A stretch of DNA of 15,903 nucleotides from Anammoximicrobium sp032229885 (GTDB lineage: Bacteria > Planctomycetota > Planctomycetia > Pirellulales > Pirellulaceae), in NCBI GenBank assembly GCA_032229885.1, contig JAVYAJ010000450.1:1-15903 (forward strand), in the 5' to 3' direction. Made by a program: the position numbers and the translations under genes. The notes under the pieces were generated by a model. That model made no database searches. It was not told the origin of the DNA and worked only from the letters and a program-made list of their open reading frames with translations. The first letter of the stretch is position 1. Each line of letters opens with the position of its first letter. Of the stretch, positions 14,053-15,903 are shown piece after piece.

Positions 14053-15516
14053 TCAGCCGTCGGCAGCAGAATCGCGGTCGCTCCGATCATCCAACGGCAG
14101 GTCTGGCAAACGTTCAACGGCTCCAGACAAGTCGAGCAACAGCGGATCAGTGTATACGTTCATCGTGAGGTCGATTCGCGAGTGTCGCATAGCAGCCTGT
14201 GCCGTGCGCGGCGAGACTCCAGCCTTGGACAAATGGGTGCCGAACGTGTGCCTCAGCGCGTGTACGTCCACGGTTCGCCCCCTGTCGTCGCGCTTGGCGA
14301 TCCCAGCGGCTCGCAAGTCACGGTCCAAGATCTTGACTAACTGGGGCGGAACAGTGAAGACAAGGCTATTTGCTGGCAACCCCTCAGCAGCGGCCTCAGC
14401 ATCGCTTGGGCGGACCGATCCCCGTTTGGTGGCCACAGGGGCAAACCGCAGCACGTCCGGCCTGTCGGCGTCGCCCCCTTGCGCCGTTGCCTTGTCTTCA
14501 ATCCATTGCCGAAGGTCGGCGGCAAGGTCGGATCGAATCGGCAGCGTGTTGCCTTGGCGGTTTTTTTCGTCAGCGGCGTCGAGGGTCAGGAAAGCCGGGT
14601 CGGCGTCGAGGTTCAATTGGCCTACGGTCAACGTCGCCAGTTCGTTTTTCCTCAAGCCTGTCAGCACTAAGGTCTTGTACATCAACGCCCGCTCGCGTCC
14701 CAGTAGCTCCAAGCGTGCCACCGTTGCCGGCCGCAGGTTCGCAATTGCCTTGCCAGCGTCGCGTCCACGCCGAACAGTCGCGGCCTCGATTACCGGTCGG
14801 CGTCGCGCCACGTCCAGTAACTTAAGCAACTCAGCTTCCGTCAGCGCCCGCCGTTCCAGGCGGCGGTCGGCGGCTTCGTCGGCCTTGTCTATGCTCGCCA
14901 AGGGGTTTGTGAGCAGTCGGCCTACCCGCACGGACCAATTGAGGAACCCAATCCATGCTGCACGGTAGCGATTGCGAGTCGCGGCACTCACGCCGGCGTC
15001 GGCTTGTCGCGCAAGCCAGCGGCCGAAAGCGTCCGGCGTCACGTCACCCAGCGAGCCAAACCCGCAGTCGTCAGCTACGCGCGTCAGTTGGCGCAGCGTA
15101 TCGGCAGGTCGGCAGCATCGGCCTTGAGCCTTCCGCGCGCCGACGTAATCGTCGAAGTGTGGCCGGATGTCGGATCGTCGGTGTTCCAGCGTCCGGGTTT
15201 CAGCCGTCGTAACCACGCCCGCGCGTACCCGGTCGGCTTCCCGCTCGCGCTCGGCGAGCCACTGTTCCGCGGCCGATCGGTCGGTGCAGCCAGTCGAAAC
15301 TTCCACGATTATACCGTCGCCACGGCGATACTTCGCTAGCCACTTGCGCGAAGTCAGCTCGATCCACGGTCGTCCGTCCGCGTCCCGCGTCACCGGCGCG
15401 GTTTGCGTCCGTCCGCGTCCATCCGTCCAGCGAGCAACAGCCCGTCCCTTGCGGACCACTAGCTCCGCACCGTCCGGCAGCGGCTTAGTCCACGTTTTAC
15501 GCCTCAGCGATCCCAT
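14053..15516 (-). CDS. Tyrosine-type site-specific integrase
   Basis: Phage-type recombinase of 487 aa that would catalyse integration and excision of the element. Residues 1-100 form an N-terminal part probably involved in arm binding. Residues about 110-210 form the core-binding SAM-like domain (TLRQLTRVADDCGFGSLGDV to LLTNPLASID). Residues 220-470 form the catalytic domain with a complete set: R289 (TGLRKNEL), K318 (DEKNRQGN), H419 and R422 (HALRHTFGTHL), H445 (MRHSRIDLT) and nucleophile Y455 (NVYTD). The start at 15516 has GGGGAG upstream. The gene's 3' end points to tRNA-Asp. No excisionase or other element gene is visible before the right edge. Confidence 0.95.
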   Translation of the reverse strand: MGSLRRKTWTKPLPDGAELVVRKGRAVARWTDGRGRTQTAPVTRDADGRPWIELTSRKWLAKYRRGDGIIVEVSTGCTDRSAAEQWLAEREREADRVRAGVVTTAETRTLEHRRSDIRPHFDDYVGARKAQGRCCRPADTLRQLTRVADDCGFGSLGDVTPDAFGRWLARQADAGVSAATRNRYRAAWIGFLNWSVRVGRLLTNPLASIDKADEAADRRLERRALTEAELLKLLDVARRRPVIEAATVRRGRDAGKAIANLRPATVARLELLGRERALMYKTLVLTGLRKNELATLTVGQLNLDADPAFLTLDAADEKNRQGNTLPIRSDLAADLRQWIEDKATAQGGDADRPDVLRFAPVATKRGSVRPSDAEAAAEGLPANSLVFTVPPQLVKILDRDLRAAGIAKRDDRGRTVDVHALRHTFGTHLSKAGVSPRTAQAAMRHSRIDLTMNVYTDPLLLDLSGAVERLPDLPLDDRSDRDSAADG

Positions 15517-15903
15517 AGCCCGTTCTCCCCGTTAGCGGCGTTCGTCGATGCTGCCCCCGTCGGCAGCCACGCCACGATACCGAGCCACCGAAGATCCGGC
15601 AACCGCAACGGCCAGCAGCGTCATCGGCGAAGTGAACGATGGCTACCCAGTCGGCCGCGTCGGCATGTCACCACGCCAGCCGTCGGCCACAACACCCAAC
15701 CCCCCGCGAGTCCGTCTTACTTCTGGAACTGCGACCAGAAGCGAGCACGCTTCTGGTCCCTTCTGGGATATGCGCAACAGCTAGTGCGCCTACAAACGCA
15801 CCGAAATTCAGATCTCCTGACATACGGCTATGGCGTTGTGAGCGGTTCGGGGGACCGAATGGCCAACTTAAGGCGGAGACACGTCCCGGGAAATGTAGTG
15901 CCC
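15517..15903. other. Region upstream of the integrase, right end of window
   Basis: These 387 bases hold no gene I can support. A plus frame (15548-15784) and a 30-codon minus frame (15532-15624) both lack ribosome sites. The notable feature is a perfect 11-bp inverted repeat with nearby TTCTGG copies. The integrase promoter should be here, but no minus-strand hexamer pair is convincing. A short TTCGG/CCGAA hairpin lies near 15845-15858. Confidence 0.4.
15721..15766. repeat. 11-bp inverted repeat with TTCTGG direct repeats
   Basis: GACCAGAAGCG (15733-15743) and CGCTTCTGGTC (15748-15758) form a perfect inverted repeat with a 4-base loop. TTCTGG also occurs at 15721-15726 and 15761-15766, so four copies of the same hexamer cluster in 46 bases (three direct, one inverted). 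It lies 217 bases upstream of the integrase start and could be an operator, an excisionase site or a hairpin terminator; it has no T run. Confidence 0.75.

Noticed and set aside
15532..15624. 30-codon minus frame directly upstream of the integrase, considered as an excisionase
   Set aside because: No ribosome site and no helix-turn-helix-like sequence; excisionases are usually 60 or more residues.
15548..15784. 78-codon plus frame at the right end
   Set aside because: It starts without a ribosome site, crosses the large inverted repeat and has a Pro/Thr/Arg-rich chance-like composition.
15517..15903. Second att copy (repeat of the tRNA-Asp 3' end)
   Set aside because: No stretch resembling GGGTTCGAGTCCCG is present here; the other boundary must lie outside the window if it exists.

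Overview
The window looks like chromosomal DNA of a Planctomycete, probably Pirellulales-like. The evidence is high GC, a TIGR03000-type domain protein, a TPR protein carrying two RNA polymerase alpha C-terminal domains, an N-terminally extended ribosomal protein L9, and loosely packed genes with long spacers. The assignment is inferred from gene content only.

Layout. (1) 306-1145, plus strand: an exported Trp/Cys-rich protein ending in a TIGR03000-like domain. (2) 1432-2628, minus: a receiver-like/PP2C (RsbU/SpoIIE-type) phosphatase with its own promoter, convergent with gene 1. (3) 2796-7901, minus: a conserved information-processing cluster transcribed in the order rplY(ctc)-pth-rpsF-ssb-rplI-dnaB, closed by an intrinsic terminator after dnaB. 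pth and rpsF overlap by four bases. A long structured leader with candidate promoters separates rpsF from ssb. rpsR, often found in this cluster, is absent. (4) 8198-10682, minus: a TPR/double alpha-CTD protein followed 25 bp later by tgt. (5) 10850-10923, minus: tRNA-Thr(CGT) with a good promoter and a hairpin terminator. (6) 11398-12468, minus: a low-complexity Ala/Gly/Ser/Pro/Tyr-rich lipoprotein, divergent from (7) 12828-13724, plus: a membrane-anchored TPR protein. (8) 13792-13865, plus: tRNA-Asp(GTC) with promoter and terminator. (9) 14053-15516, minus: a complete tyrosine recombinase whose 3' end faces the tRNA. This is the usual geometry of an integrative element inserted at a tRNA 3' end; only its integrase end lies in the window.

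How it works together. The central block serves translation (L25, S6, L9, peptidyl-tRNA hydrolase, Tgt, two tRNAs) and replication (SSB, DnaB). The alpha-CTD/TPR protein is a possible transcription-linked factor co-transcribed with tgt. The phosphatase suggests a partner-switching or second-messenger circuit whose partners lie outside the window. The least explained parts are the repeat-rich strip between tRNA-Asp and the integrase, the large inverted repeat upstream of the integrase, the tandem duplication in the ssb leader, and the alpha-CTD/TPR fusion. I found no CRISPR array, toxin-antitoxin pair or clear defence system.
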